Assembly: GCF_002245655.1 (NCBI RefSeq)
Contig: NZ_NOIH01000010.1
Span: forward strand, 1-64,000
Origin: Thauera propionica
GTDB lineage: Bacteria; Pseudomonadota; Gammaproteobacteria; Burkholderiales; Rhodocyclaceae
Direction: 5' to 3'
DNA length: 64,000 bases
Shown here: positions 25,700 to 34,709 of the stretch, piece by piece
Numbering within the stretch: the first letter of the stretch is position 1
Layout: each line of letters begins with the position of its first letter
The notes under the pieces: model-generated
Database searches by the model: none
Seen by the model: the letters and a program-made list of their open reading frames with translations, nothing else
What the model was told of the DNA's origin: nothing
Position numbers and translations under genes: made by a program

Positions 25700-26760
25700 G
25701 ACACGTCTCCCGGATTCAAGCGCCGCAACCCGCTGCGCACGGCCAGCAGGGCCACGCCCCCCAGCGCCAGCAGGCCCGACTTGTGCAGCAGGCTGACGTC
25801 CATCAGATAGTAGAACTCGCCAACGTAGAGCACGGCCGCCAGCAGCGCGAACGCGGCGAGCGTGCGCTGGCTGGCCTGGAATGCAGCAAGGAACACGATC
25901 GCAGCCACGATCAGCCCCGGCGCGGCCTGGAACGCCAGCACCCACAGCAGCGCCACCACCGCGACCGTCAGGCGCAAGCGTTGCGACACGCCCCGCAACA
26001 GATATGCGCCCAGGGCAAACAGCACCAGCGCAGACCCCGTCGCCAGCCAGCCCATGCCGCCGGCAAAGCCGGCATGGCCGACAAAGGCAGCCGCCCACGC
26101 ATCGCCCCGCGCCAGCCTCAGAATGGCCGGCAGGGCCAGCGCAGCCACGCCCGCCGCCAGCATCAGCGCGCCAAGCAGTCCGCCGCGCGGATGCGCCGTC
26201 CAGCGCGGGCGCGTCACGCACGACCACGCCACGCCCGCTGCCAGTGCCACGCCCAGAGCCTCGACGCCCGGACCGGTACCGACCAGCACGCCGACGTCAA
26301 AGATCAGGATCAGGCCGCACACCACCCGGTGCAAGCGACTCGCACGCGGCAACAGCATCGCCCCCGTCACCAGCACCCCGAAGCCCGCCAGCTGTCGCTG
26401 GTTATCGAACACCAGGTCCCAGCGATCCCCCAGGGCCCACACCAGCAGGCCCTGCCCCGCAAGGGAGAACGCCAGCGCCATCTGGTTGGTGAACAGGCCG
26501 TCGCGGCGGAACAGCCAGATGGCCGTCGCGCACAGCAAGGCTCCCGCCACGCCGCGCACCAGCGCCGTGGTGCCGAATCCGGCCAGCGGCAGCGAGACGG
26601 CCGACATGATCAGCAACGAAGCGAACCACGCCGCCAGTCCCTGCAGCAGCATCAGCCACCACGGCCCGGGCCGTCTGGCCAGCAATGCCGCGTGGCCCGC
26701 CGCATCGACGATGCCGCGTTCGCGCAGCACGTCCACAAGCTCCGCCTCGGTCGCCCTCAT
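25696..26760 (-). CDS. DUF4401 membrane protein
   Basis: 354 residues starting at MRATEAELVDVL. About ten hydrophobic segments follow a short soluble N-terminus with LRERGIVDAAGHAALL. Its ATG overlaps the DUF2157 stop (ATGA), and its stop overlaps the next start in the same way, so translation of all three genes is coupled. The family is known only as a multi-pass inner-membrane protein, usually beside DUF2157. No catalytic motif is visible. The upstream in-frame extension to 26808 lies within DUF2157 and is rejected. Confidence 0.85.
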   Translation of the reverse strand: MRATEAELVDVLRERGIVDAAGHAALLARRPGPWWLMLLQGLAAWFASLLIMSAVSLPLAGFGTTALVRGVAGALLCATAIWLFRRDGLFTNQMALAFSLAGQGLLVWALGDRWDLVFDNQRQLAGFGVLVTGAMLLPRASRLHRVVCGLILIFDVGVLVGTGPGVEALGVALAAGVAWSCVTRPRWTAHPRGGLLGALMLAAGVAALALPAILRLARGDAWAAAFVGHAGFAGGMGWLATGSALVLFALGAYLLRGVSQRLRLTVAVVALLWVLAFQAAPGLIVAAIVFLAAFQASQRTLAAFALLAAVLYVGEFYYLMDVSLLHKSGLLALGGVALLAVRSGLRRLNPGDVS

Positions 26761-27743
26761 GACGTGGCCTCCTCGCCCCGGCCCTCGCGATGAAGGCGCA
26801 TCAGCCACAATCCTGCCGCCGCGGACGTGAAGATGACGAAGAGCCCCAGCCCGTTCAGCGCCAGAAAACTGCGTCCGTCGAGCAACTCAGCCAGTCCAGC
26901 CGTCAGCACCGCGATCGTGGCGTAGCTCAGCAGCGCGAGGATCGCGATGTCCTGCCGCAACGCCCGATACACGATCGCCCCCACGAGCGCTGCCGCGGCG
27001 AACACTACCAGGCCCGGTCGGAAGGCCGTCTCGAACCAGCCGGCGACCGCGGCCACGCACAGCGGTGCCACGACCCCGATCGCGGCCAAGCGTGGTATCC
27101 AGCGCCGCGGCTCCCCAACAAGCACGCGTCCGAAGGCCTCGAACATCAGCAGCACGAGCAGGTTCAGCCCCGCAATCGCCAGCAGCGAACGCAGATGGAA
27201 CAGGCTGTCGATGTAGCCCCAGACGGCCGATTGCGGCAGCGCACGCAGCATGGCCGCGTTGACGACGACCAGCCACAGCGCCCAGCAGGCCGACGAGCGC
27301 GACAGGAGCGCGAAGGGCAGCATCAGGACCGCCCACGCCGCGAACAGCTCCCAGACGTCCGCGCCGGTCTGGTAAGCCTGACCGATGAGGGCCAGCAGCG
27401 CCCCGGTCGCGATGCAGGCGCCGAGCAGCGCGGCGCGGAATGCGACATCGCGCGGCCTGGCCCACAGTGCGACCAGTCCGCAAGCCACCAGCGCGGTCGC
27501 CGCGAGGCCGAACTTGGCGAAGCGGTGCAGGGCATCCCAGTTGTAGGCGAAGAAGAACACCAGCGCGGCACCCAGCAGCAACGCGCCGCCGAAGGCGAGC
27601 AGGCGGTCGAAGGTCCGCAGCCACTCCCGCGGCTCGGGCTGCATCGGCGCCTGCGCGACGGCCTGCCCGAACTGCGCGGGGGTCAGCGCAGCGGCCTCTG
27701 CGAGGCCGAGGATCTGCGCACGTTGTGCGAATGTCCAGCGCAT
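26757..27743 (-). CDS. DUF2157 membrane protein
   Basis: 328 residues. A cytoplasmic start (residues 1-45, MRWTFAQRAQILGLAEAAAL) is followed by about nine transmembrane helices. The DUF2157 signatures are the R-T-FDRLLAFGGALLLGAAL and FFFAYNWDALHRFAKFG region (about 44-85). It is the first gene of the DUF2157/DUF4401/GDYXXLXY operon; the three products probably form one inner-membrane complex. Upstream frames to 27818 precede the family start. Function unknown. Confidence 0.85.
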   Translation of the reverse strand: MRWTFAQRAQILGLAEAAALTPAQFGQAVAQAPMQPEPREWLRTFDRLLAFGGALLLGAALVFFFAYNWDALHRFAKFGLAATALVACGLVALWARPRDVAFRAALLGACIATGALLALIGQAYQTGADVWELFAAWAVLMLPFALLSRSSACWALWLVVVNAAMLRALPQSAVWGYIDSLFHLRSLLAIAGLNLLVLLMFEAFGRVLVGEPRRWIPRLAAIGVVAPLCVAAVAGWFETAFRPGLVVFAAAALVGAIVYRALRQDIAILALLSYATIAVLTAGLAELLDGRSFLALNGLGLFVIFTSAAAGLWLMRLHREGRGEEATS

Positions 27744-27862
27744 GAATGGGACCCCGAAAATGAAGATTGCGTAGCGTAGCAGCAAGAAGGCCGCCCGGCG
27801 CCACGGAGGCCCCGGCAAGCGCTATGCTTTGTTCGTTGCCATCCGCCAGGCCGATCAGGTCG

Positions 27863-28642
27863 ATGCCGAACACGCCGCCCGCGGCCACCACACCTCCGGT
27901 CACCGCCGCATTCCGCTTCTACGAGGAGCTCAACGACTTCCTCGCGCCCCAGCATCGCCGTCGCGAGTTCGAGGCCCGCTGCGCCCGCGCCGCCACCGTC
28001 AAGCACATGATCGAGGCGCTCGGGGTGCCGCATACCGAAGTCGAGCTGATCCTGGTCAATGGCGAGTCCGTCGGCTTCGACCACCTGTTGCGCGACGGCG
28101 ACCGCATCTCGATCTATCCCCGCTTCGAAACCTTCGACATCACCCCCCTGCTGCGCGTGCGGCCGCAGCCGCTGCGACAGACGCGCTTCATCGCCGACGC
28201 CCACCTCGGCGGCCTCGCCCATCTGCTGCGCCTCACCGGTTTCGACACCCTCTATGACAACGGCTACGACGACCCCGAAATCGTCGCCATCGCGGAACGC
28301 GAGGGTCGTATCGCACTCACCCGTGACCGCGAGCTGCTCAAGCGCCGAACGCTCACGCACGGCTGCTTCGTCCATGCGCTGAAGCCCGAGCAGCAGGCCG
28401 CGGAGATCTTCACCCGCCTGGACCTCGCCCGCAGCGCACGGCCCTTCTCGCTGTGCCTGGAATGCAATGCGCCACTCCGCCCGATCGACAAGGCCCTGGT
28501 CGCAGAACGGGTACCGCCCGGCGTGAGCGACAGGCAGAGCCGCTTCTCGACCTGCGACCGCTGCCGCCGCGTGTTCTGGGAAGGCTCGCACTGGCGACGC
28601 ATGCGCCAGATCGTCGACCGCCTCCTCGGTAACGATGCATGA
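27863..28642 (+). CDS. Ubiquitin-fold / Mut7-C RNase fusion protein
   Basis: 259 residues in two domains. Residues about 15-95 look like a MoaD/ThiS ubiquitin fold (FRFYEELNDFL ... ILVNGESVGFDHLLRDGDRISIYP). From RFIADAHLGGLAHLLRLTGFDT onward is a Mut7-C PIN-like domain with acidic residues (D in ADAHLG, D in YDDPEI, TRDRELL). The end holds a zinc ribbon, CLECNAPL and CDRCRRVFWEGSHW. Mut7-C domains are predicted RNases. Start ATG 27863 follows GATCAGGTCG. No operon partner; it is divergent from DUF2157. Confidence 0.88.
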   Translation: MPNTPPAATTPPVTAAFRFYEELNDFLAPQHRRREFEARCARAATVKHMIEALGVPHTEVELILVNGESVGFDHLLRDGDRISIYPRFETFDITPLLRVRPQPLRQTRFIADAHLGGLAHLLRLTGFDTLYDNGYDDPEIVAIAEREGRIALTRDRELLKRRTLTHGCFVHALKPEQQAAEIFTRLDLARSARPFSLCLECNAPLRPIDKALVAERVPPGVSDRQSRFSTCDRCRRVFWEGSHWRRMRQIVDRLLGNDA

Positions 28643-28654
28643 CGATGCTCAGGG

Positions 28655-29173
28655 CTATTCAACCTCGCCCTGATCGTCGGCGACTGCGAGTGCCCATACG
28701 ACCAGCACGCCGAACGCCAGGAGCAGAGTCCATTTCAGCCCCGAACATGCGGTGCTGGCGAGATACACCTGCGGCACGTCGAAGCGGGGCATCTCGGTAA
28801 GCCACGCATGCAGCACGTTCTCCGCCGCATCGAACAAGGCCGCCAGCGCCAGCACTGACGGCGCCAGACGGCGCAACCGGGGCGGCAAAGGCGTGAACAG
28901 TCCGGTGCGCGTCGCAAGCAGGTAGCCGAAGGCGCCGTAGGCGAACAGCAACGCAAAATCGACCGGCAGATGCGCGCGATAGCGCGCCAGATCCTCCGGC
29001 GGCCACACATGCACGATCTCGCCGAAAGCACGGGGCGACCACGCGAACTGCAGCACCACGATGCCCGGGGAAAGCGGCATCACCATCCAGGCCACGATGG
29101 CGGCCAGGATCACGACAAGCGCCGCACTTAACCACAGCGCGCCGCGTCTGCGGGCCTGATGGAGGCCGTACAC
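28655..29173 (-). CDS. Small membrane protein after the GHKL ATPase
   Basis: 172 residues with four predicted transmembrane helices (about 14-35, 70-88, 100-118 and 143-162). The GTG start directly abuts the TGA of the upstream GHKL ATPase gene and has GGGGGG about 6 bases before it, so translation is probably coupled. FDAAENVLHAWL is a polar/charged stretch between helices. Hypothetical proteins of this size and layout are common, but I know of no assigned function. Confidence 0.75.
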   Translation of the reverse strand: MYGLHQARRRGALWLSAALVVILAAIVAWMVMPLSPGIVVLQFAWSPRAFGEIVHVWPPEDLARYRAHLPVDFALLFAYGAFGYLLATRTGLFTPLPPRLRRLAPSVLALAALFDAAENVLHAWLTEMPRFDVPQVYLASTACSGLKWTLLLAFGVLVVWALAVADDQGEVE

Positions 29174-31069
29174 TCAGCCCCCCATGAGCGACAGGTGAAT
29201 ATCGCTGCCATAACGCCGGATGATCTCGCGCTTGGCAGCGTGAAAGGCTTGGACGTCGGCCGCCTGCCCCGCCTTCGCCAGCCTGCGCCGCGCCAGTTCA
29301 TCCGAGATGACATCCATGAACAGCTCGGCCAGCAGCAGGCGGGCCGAATCGCGGAAGCTGCCGCGGCCGTCGACGTAAAGCTGCACGGTGGGCGCGGCGG
29401 TGTTGATCAGGATGATGCGCTCCTCGGGGCTGTAAACCGCGCGGTCGGCGTCCTTCCCGAGGTAGCGGAAGGCGTAGCCGGCGAACAGGGCCTCGCCATG
29501 GTCGCGCGGCGGGCGGGCGTGGCCCACGTGCGGCCGCGGATGATGGCTGTGAGTCGACGCATGCTCGGCAATGACGATCTCGCACCACGCCAGGTAGCTG
29601 CCGACGCGGGCGAGGAGCTCGCCGCGGTCGCCGGGCGCAGCCCCGATCGCGGTCCATTCCACGACGTGCGCCTCGCGCAGATCGGCGAGCGGAATATCGC
29701 TTCGTACCGGATCGAGCTTCAAGCCCGAGCTGGTGGTGAGTTCCAGCTCGAGCCTGGCATCCCCTCCGAACTGCGCCGGGTCGAGCAACAGACGGACATG
29801 GAAAGCATGATCGGGCCGGCGGTAGTAGAAAGGGGTACTGAAGCGCAGCGGCGCGTGCCCGTCCTCCGGCGCCGGCACGTGCGCGCCGCCTGCAGCTGGC
29901 GGAGACGGCACGATGCCGAAATCGTGGATCGCGGCGCGGTTCATGCGCTGCAGCAGGTGATCGATCATGTGGGCGGTGCGCCCGGAAGTCGTCGCCCGTT
30001 CGATGTGGCTGAGCTTCTCCTGCTCGGCCAGCACGCAGGGCGCGATCATCCGGCTGACCGCCCGGGCGAAGGCCGCCACGAAAGGCGCCTTGAGGTTCAG
30101 TCCCGCGCGCTCGTCGCTGATGACGGCGACACCCTGCCCCAGCATGTCAGCCAGCGCGGGACAGCGGACGGTACCGAACAGGTACTCCGTACCCACCTGG
30201 TTCTCGTAGTCGAACAACTGGCAGTCCAGCACCGCGGTGCCAGCCAGCACCAGCAGGCCGTTGGTGCGCTCGTCGCCACGCGGAATCAGGTCTGCATCCA
30301 GCGCGCGCTTCAGGGTCAGCGCAAACGAATACGTCTGCCGCTCGTGCTGGAACTGCCCTTCCAGCTCCGGCCCGAGCAGCACGATCGCCGGCGGCTCCTC
30401 GAAGCGCAACGGGCCGCTGCGCTCGATCTCGACGCTGTCCTGCAGATGCAGGAGCTCGACCTGCCGTCGCCGCAGGATGTCGCGCAGATAGATGTTGTTC
30501 GCCAGCGCATGCACCAGCGCGCCGAACTGCGAAATGCTGACCTGGGCGCCGTCGATGACGATGGCAACGCGCGTGCCATGGTCGGCGATGGCCAGGCGCG
30601 CACGGTCGCGCTCGGTGGCGAACCGGTCCTGACCACCGTCGTCGTACAGGTACTCGCCCTGCTCTCCGCGGAAGAGCTCGATGCGCGACAGGCGTCCGTC
30701 GCGGATCGTTTCGATCCAGCCCGAGCCCAGCCCGAAGACGGCCTGCTTGAGGCCACGGCCGAAGAAGCCGCGCCCGCCGCCCAGCCCCCGCGCCAGCGGA
30801 CTGTGCGCGCCACCGTAGCTGAGGATGGCGCAGGCCTGGGCGAAACGCATGCCTTCGGCCTCGTCGCCCACCATGACCAGTGCGCCGCGCCGGTGGCGCT
30901 CGTAATGGATCAGGATCTTCCCCGACACCGGCACGCCGGCGCCTTCGAGCCGGGCGTAGCTGTCGTCGCTGTTGGTGATCAGTTCGACCAGCGCCTTCTC
31001 GATGGAAGCAAAGCGCCGGGAATCGATGTCGATGACCCGCTGATCGACGGGAATTGCATTGACAGCCAT
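29174..31069 (-). CDS. MORC-like GHKL ATPase of unknown function
   Basis: 631 residues. The N-terminal GHKL nucleotide-binding domain is intact: ELITNSDDS with E29 and N33 (motif N), GDEAEGM (69-73, in place of DxGxG), and GFFGRGLKQAVFGLG (101-115), close to the YGNGLKSG lid of MORC proteins. Residues about 170-330 resemble an S5-like transducer. The C-terminal 250 residues have no motif I recognise, with LLLAELFMDVISDELARRRL near the end. There are no histidine kinase H or D boxes. AGGGGGG precedes the ATG. It is followed without a gap by a small membrane protein gene. Confidence 0.8.
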   Translation of the reverse strand: MAVNAIPVDQRVIDIDSRRFASIEKALVELITNSDDSYARLEGAGVPVSGKILIHYERHRRGALVMVGDEAEGMRFAQACAILSYGGAHSPLARGLGGGRGFFGRGLKQAVFGLGSGWIETIRDGRLSRIELFRGEQGEYLYDDGGQDRFATERDRARLAIADHGTRVAIVIDGAQVSISQFGALVHALANNIYLRDILRRRQVELLHLQDSVEIERSGPLRFEEPPAIVLLGPELEGQFQHERQTYSFALTLKRALDADLIPRGDERTNGLLVLAGTAVLDCQLFDYENQVGTEYLFGTVRCPALADMLGQGVAVISDERAGLNLKAPFVAAFARAVSRMIAPCVLAEQEKLSHIERATTSGRTAHMIDHLLQRMNRAAIHDFGIVPSPPAAGGAHVPAPEDGHAPLRFSTPFYYRRPDHAFHVRLLLDPAQFGGDARLELELTTSSGLKLDPVRSDIPLADLREAHVVEWTAIGAAPGDRGELLARVGSYLAWCEIVIAEHASTHSHHPRPHVGHARPPRDHGEALFAGYAFRYLGKDADRAVYSPEERIILINTAAPTVQLYVDGRGSFRDSARLLLAELFMDVISDELARRRLAKAGQAADVQAFHAAKREIIRRYGSDIHLSLMGG

Positions 31070-31191
31070 CGTAGCCCCCCTGCCGCAGTCGGGCGCGGCG
31101 TGCGAACGGCGGGGCCATCGTCATTCGCCCTGCGCCTCGGAGCCAGTTTATCCCTCCTCACGCGCGGCGGGGGCTGCGTACGGCTGTGCCC

Positions 31192-31560
31192 TCAGCGCCG
31201 CCTGCACCTGCGCCGGAGGACGAAACCGTAGGCCAGCAGATTCACGATCACCACCACGCCGGCCAGCACGAACTGCGTGTCACGCGTGAGGTCGGCCGGA
31301 TAGATCAGGGGCAGCAGGTAATGTTCGATGAAGCCGCCTTCGAAGCCCGCCTGCCCGGCCAGCACCCGCAGGCGGTTCTCCAGCGGGGTAAGGGGACAGA
31401 GGCCGCCGCTGAGCTCGATGTACACACCCCACACCACCGCAGGCAGATGCAGCAACGGCGCCCGGCGCCAACGCAGCGCGAGCAGGCCGCCGAGCAGGAC
31501 GAAGACGATGAAGCCCAGGTGCAGCAGCAGGACGGCATCGGCAGCGAGGCGGTAGAGCAT
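31192..31560 (-). CDS. DUF2784 membrane protein
   Basis: 122 residues with four hydrophobic segments. LLHLGFIVFVLLGGLL at the start, ELSGGLCPLTPLEN in the middle and YAGGF-like GGFIEHYLLPLIYP at about 74-88 mark the DUF2784 family of small inner-membrane proteins. Function unknown. GGAACCCGCATC precedes the ATG. It lies 122 bases upstream of the GHKL gene and after the purM terminator, so it probably has its own promoter. Confidence 0.88.
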   Translation of the reverse strand: MLYRLAADAVLLLHLGFIVFVLLGGLLALRWRRAPLLHLPAVVWGVYIELSGGLCPLTPLENRLRVLAGQAGFEGGFIEHYLLPLIYPADLTRDTQFVLAGVVVIVNLLAYGFVLRRRCRRR

Positions 31561-31581
31561 GATGCGGGTTCCGTTAACGCA

Positions 31582-31604
31582 AAACCCGGCGCACGGCCGG
31601 GTTT
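31582..31604 (-). terminator. Terminator of purM
   Basis: AAACCCGG and CCGGGTTT arms (31582-31589 / 31597-31604) form an 8-bp stem. On the minus strand the last arm is GGGTTTTG, giving a short T-run 52 bases after the purM stop. Confidence 0.65.
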
Positions 31605-31655
31605 CGGGACAAGGTCGGCCGCACGGCGACGCGCTGCCTCGGCGAACCGCCGGCC

Positions 31656-32714
31656 TCAGCCAACGATGGTCTGCGCCTCGCCGTCCTTCCGCGCATCGAT
31701 GCGACCGATGCGATGGACGGTCTCGCCGGCCGCCTTCAGTGCAGCCTCGGCCGCGTCGGCGTCAGCCGCTGCCACCACCACCGCCATGCCGATGCCGCAG
31801 TTGAACACGCGGTACATCTCCTGCACGTCGACGTTACCTTCCTTCTGCAGCCACTGGAACAGCGGCGGCAGCGTCCAGCTCGTGGCGTCGATGCGGGCGG
31901 TGAGTTCGTCGCGCAGGATGCGCGGCACGTTCTCGGTGATGCCGCCGCCGGTGATGTGGGCCATGCCCTTCACCACTCCCGGCTGCGCCTGCATCAGCGC
32001 CAGCAGCGGCTTGACGTAGATGCGGGTCGGCTCCATCACCACGTCGCGCAGCTTGCGACCGTGGAAATCGGCGTCGAGGTCGGGCTTGGCGACCTCGATG
32101 ATCTTGCGGATCAGCGAGTAGCCGTTGGAGTGCGCGCCGCTCGAGGCCAGGCCCAGCACGACGTCGCCCGGAACGATCTTGCTGCCATCGATGATGTCGG
32201 CCTTCTCCACCGCGCCGACGGCAAAGCCGGCGAGGTCGTACTCGCCGGCCGGGTACATGCCCGGCATCTCGGCAGTCTCGCCGCCAATCAGCGCACAGCC
32301 AGCCAGCTCGCAACCCTGGGCGATGCCCTTGACCACGTCGGCGGCGGTGTCGACGTCGAGCTTGCCGCAGGCGAAGTAATCGAGGAAGAACAGCGGCTCT
32401 GCACCCTGCACCAGGATGTCGTTGACGCTCATCGCCACCAGATCCTGGCCGACGGTGTCATGCTTGTTCAGCTGGAAGGCAAGCTTGAGCTTGGTGCCTA
32501 CGCCATCGGTGCCCGACACCAGCACCGGCTCCTTGAACTTCTTCGACAGCTCGAACAGCGCGCCGAAGCCACCGATGCCGCCCAGCACCTCGGGGCGCAT
32601 GGTGCGCTTGGCGAAGGGCTTGATGCGGTCGACCAGCGCGTCGCCGGCTTCGATGTCCACACCGGCGTCGCGGTAGGAAAGGGAGGCTTGGTTGGAGGAG
32701 GTGGGTGCGCTCAA
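31656..32714 (-). CDS. purM: Phosphoribosylformylglycinamidine cyclo-ligase
   Basis: AIR synthetase, step 5 of purine synthesis, ATP-dependent. Family signatures are [64 protein letters not shown] and [11 protein letters not shown]. The family N-terminus begins after a TTG at 32714 that has AGAGGA six bases upstream; no ATG or GTG is placed correctly, so TTG is the likely start. This gives 352 residues, the normal length. It is divergent from the PerM-type exporter gene. Confidence 0.95.
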   Translation of the reverse strand: MSAPTSSNQASLSYRDAGVDIEAGDALVDRIKPFAKRTMRPEVLGGIGGFGALFELSKKFKEPVLVSGTDGVGTKLKLAFQLNKHDTVGQDLVAMSVNDILVQGAEPLFFLDYFACGKLDVDTAADVVKGIAQGCELAGCALIGGETAEMPGMYPAGEYDLAGFAVGAVEKADIIDGSKIVPGDVVLGLASSGAHSNGYSLIRKIIEVAKPDLDADFHGRKLRDVVMEPTRIYVKPLLALMQAQPGVVKGMAHITGGGITENVPRILRDELTARIDATSWTLPPLFQWLQKEGNVDVQEMYRVFNCGIGMAVVVAAADADAAEAALKAAGETVHRIGRIDARKDGEAQTIVG

Positions 32715-32889
32715 GATCGTTCCTCTGGGCTCGGAGTAAGACAGGAAGAAGGCTGTAAGAAAGCAGGCCTGCAAGTTGGCCGGATGCCGCGTGGCGGCAG
32801 ACTCGGCTTGAGACCGTAACGCCAAGTGGCTACATTTACGGGTTTCGCGGGTGGCATGCCCCCGCGCCAAGTCCGCGATTTTACTTGAA

Positions 32890-33996
32890 ATGAACCCTCC
32901 CCGCGCCCATCGTCTGCAAACCTTTGCCTGGACCGCGGCAGGCATCGCGCTGATCGGGCTGTTCTGGCTGCTGGGCCCCATCCTGGCGCCCTTCGTGATC
33001 GGCGCGGTGTTCGCCTACATCTGCGACCCCGCGGTCAACTGGATGGTGGCGCGCCGTGTACCGCGCGCCCTGGCGGTACTGGTGGTGATCTTCTGCCTCG
33101 GCCTGCTGCTGGTGGCACTGGCCCTGATCCTCGTCCCGATGGTCTATCGCGAGGGCGTGCTGCTGGTGCGCCGCCTGCCCGACCTGGTCGAGATGTTCAA
33201 CGCCCAGGTCGCCCCCCTGCTGCAGGCACGACTGGGCATCGAGCTGCAGCTGGACGCCGCGCAATTCCGCCAGCTGATCGCCGACAACTGGACCAGCGCT
33301 CAGGATCTGGTCCCGATCGTTCTCGGCCACCTCAAGACCGGCGGCATGGCCCTGCTGGCCTTCGTCGCCAACCTGTTCCTGATTCCGCTGGTCATGTTCT
33401 ACCTCCTGCAGGAGTGGCCTCGCATCCTCGCCGAGCTGCAGCGCATCGTGCCGCGCCCCTGGCTCGAACGCACGATGCGCATCATCAACGACATCGATTC
33501 GGTGATGTCCGAGTTCCTGCGCGGACAACTGTCGGTGATGCTGCTGCTGGCGGTGTTCTACAGTGTCGGGCTTTGGTTCGCCGGGCTCAATTTCTGGTTG
33601 CCGGTGGGCGTCCTGACCGGCCTGCTGGTGTTCATCCCCTACGTCGGCTTCGGTGGCGGGATGATCCTGGCCGTGCTGGCCGCGCTGCTGCAGGCCGAAG
33701 GCTGGCCGCTGCTGATCGGCGTGGCGGCGGTGTATGGCCTGGGCCAGCTGGTCGAGAGCTTCGCGCTGACGCCCTACCTGGTGGGCGAGCGCATCGGTCT
33801 GCATCCGCTGACCGTCATCTTCGCGCTGATGGCCTTCGGCCAGCTGTTCGGCTTCGTCGGCGTGCTGGTCGCCCTGCCGGCCAGCGCGGCGCTGCTGGTC
33901 GGCCTGCGCGAGGTGCGTGACGCCTGGTTCGCAAGCCCGGTCTATCTGGGCAAGCAGGCGCCGGCGCCCATCGTGCCGGACCAGGACGAACGATGA
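32890..33996 (+). CDS. AI-2E / PerM family transporter
   Basis: 368 residues with about eight transmembrane segments. [14 protein letters not shown] near the start, [17 protein letters not shown] in the middle and [13 protein letters not shown] followed by [14 protein letters not shown] toward the end mark the AI-2E/PerM family. Members export autoinducer-2 or act as Na+/H+ antiporters; the substrate here is unknown. Its stop overlaps the hda start (ATGA), and PerM-hda linkage is common in proteobacteria. Confidence 0.9.
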   Translation: MNPPRAHRLQTFAWTAAGIALIGLFWLLGPILAPFVIGAVFAYICDPAVNWMVARRVPRALAVLVVIFCLGLLLVALALILVPMVYREGVLLVRRLPDLVEMFNAQVAPLLQARLGIELQLDAAQFRQLIADNWTSAQDLVPIVLGHLKTGGMALLAFVANLFLIPLVMFYLLQEWPRILAELQRIVPRPWLERTMRIINDIDSVMSEFLRGQLSVMLLLAVFYSVGLWFAGLNFWLPVGVLTGLLVFIPYVGFGGGMILAVLAALLQAEGWPLLIGVAAVYGLGQLVESFALTPYLVGERIGLHPLTVIFALMAFGQLFGFVGVLVALPASAALLVGLREVRDAWFASPVYLGKQAPAPIVPDQDER

Positions 33997-34685
33997 AGCA
34001 GCTGGTCCTCGACATCCGTCCCGACGCCCCGCCCACGCTCGAGAACTTCGTCGCCGGCGCCAACGCAGAACTGGTGGCGATGCTGTCGCTGCAGGCCTCG
34101 CTGACCACCGCGGGCCAGCTGCCGGCGCGCCACCTCTACGTATGGGGCGCGCCGGGAAGCGGTCGCAGCCACCTGCTGCGCGCCACGGTGGCGATGGCGC
34201 GCGAACACGGCCGCCCCACGCATCTGCTCGCAGCCGAAGACATCGATGACGGCCTGCCCGAGACGGCCGATGCGCTGGTGGCCATCGACGACGTCGACCA
34301 GCTTTCGGCCGACGCCCAGATCGGCCTGTTCAACGCCTTCAACCGGAGCCGCGGCAATGGCCAGTCGCTGCTGCTCACCGGACCGGCCGCACCGTTGGGA
34401 CTGCGTCTGCGCGAGGACCTGCGCACCCGCATCGGCCAGTGCCTGATCTACGAAGTTCAGCCGCTCGACGACGACTCGCGCGCCACCATCCTCGCCACGC
34501 TGGCCGAGCGCCGCGGCCTGCGCCTGGCCGACGAGGTCGTCGATTTCCTGTTGCGCCACGGCCGGCGCGAGTTGTCCAGCCTGCTGGCGGTGCTGGATGC
34601 GCTCGACGCCGCCTCGCTCGAACGCAAGCGCCCGATCACCCTGCCCCTGCTGCGCGAGATGATTCAGCAGGGCCTAGAAATCTGA
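33993..34685 (+). CDS. hda: DnaA regulatory inactivator Hda
   Basis: 230 residues, a DnaA-like AAA+ protein lacking the DNA-binding domain. With the DNA-loaded sliding clamp it stimulates DnaA-ATP hydrolysis after initiation. The start [18 protein letters not shown] resembles the clamp-binding QL-LD-like region of Hda, GAPGSGRSHLL is the P-loop, and LVAIDDVDQL the Walker B region. Translation is coupled to the exporter gene by ATGA. The HAD phosphatase gene follows after 24 bases. Confidence 0.92.
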   Translation: MKQLVLDIRPDAPPTLENFVAGANAELVAMLSLQASLTTAGQLPARHLYVWGAPGSGRSHLLRATVAMAREHGRPTHLLAAEDIDDGLPETADALVAIDDVDQLSADAQIGLFNAFNRSRGNGQSLLLTGPAAPLGLRLREDLRTRIGQCLIYEVQPLDDDSRATILATLAERRGLRLADEVVDFLLRHGRRELSSLLAVLDALDAASLERKRPITLPLLREMIQQGLEI

Positions 34686-34709
34686 AACTATGAACACCGG
34701 AGCTCCAAC

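Noticed and set aside
29159-31231. 690-codon plus-strand ORF opposite the GHKL ATPase gene
   Set aside because: The minus strand has intact GHKL motifs and a good ribosome-binding site; the plus frame has no motif.
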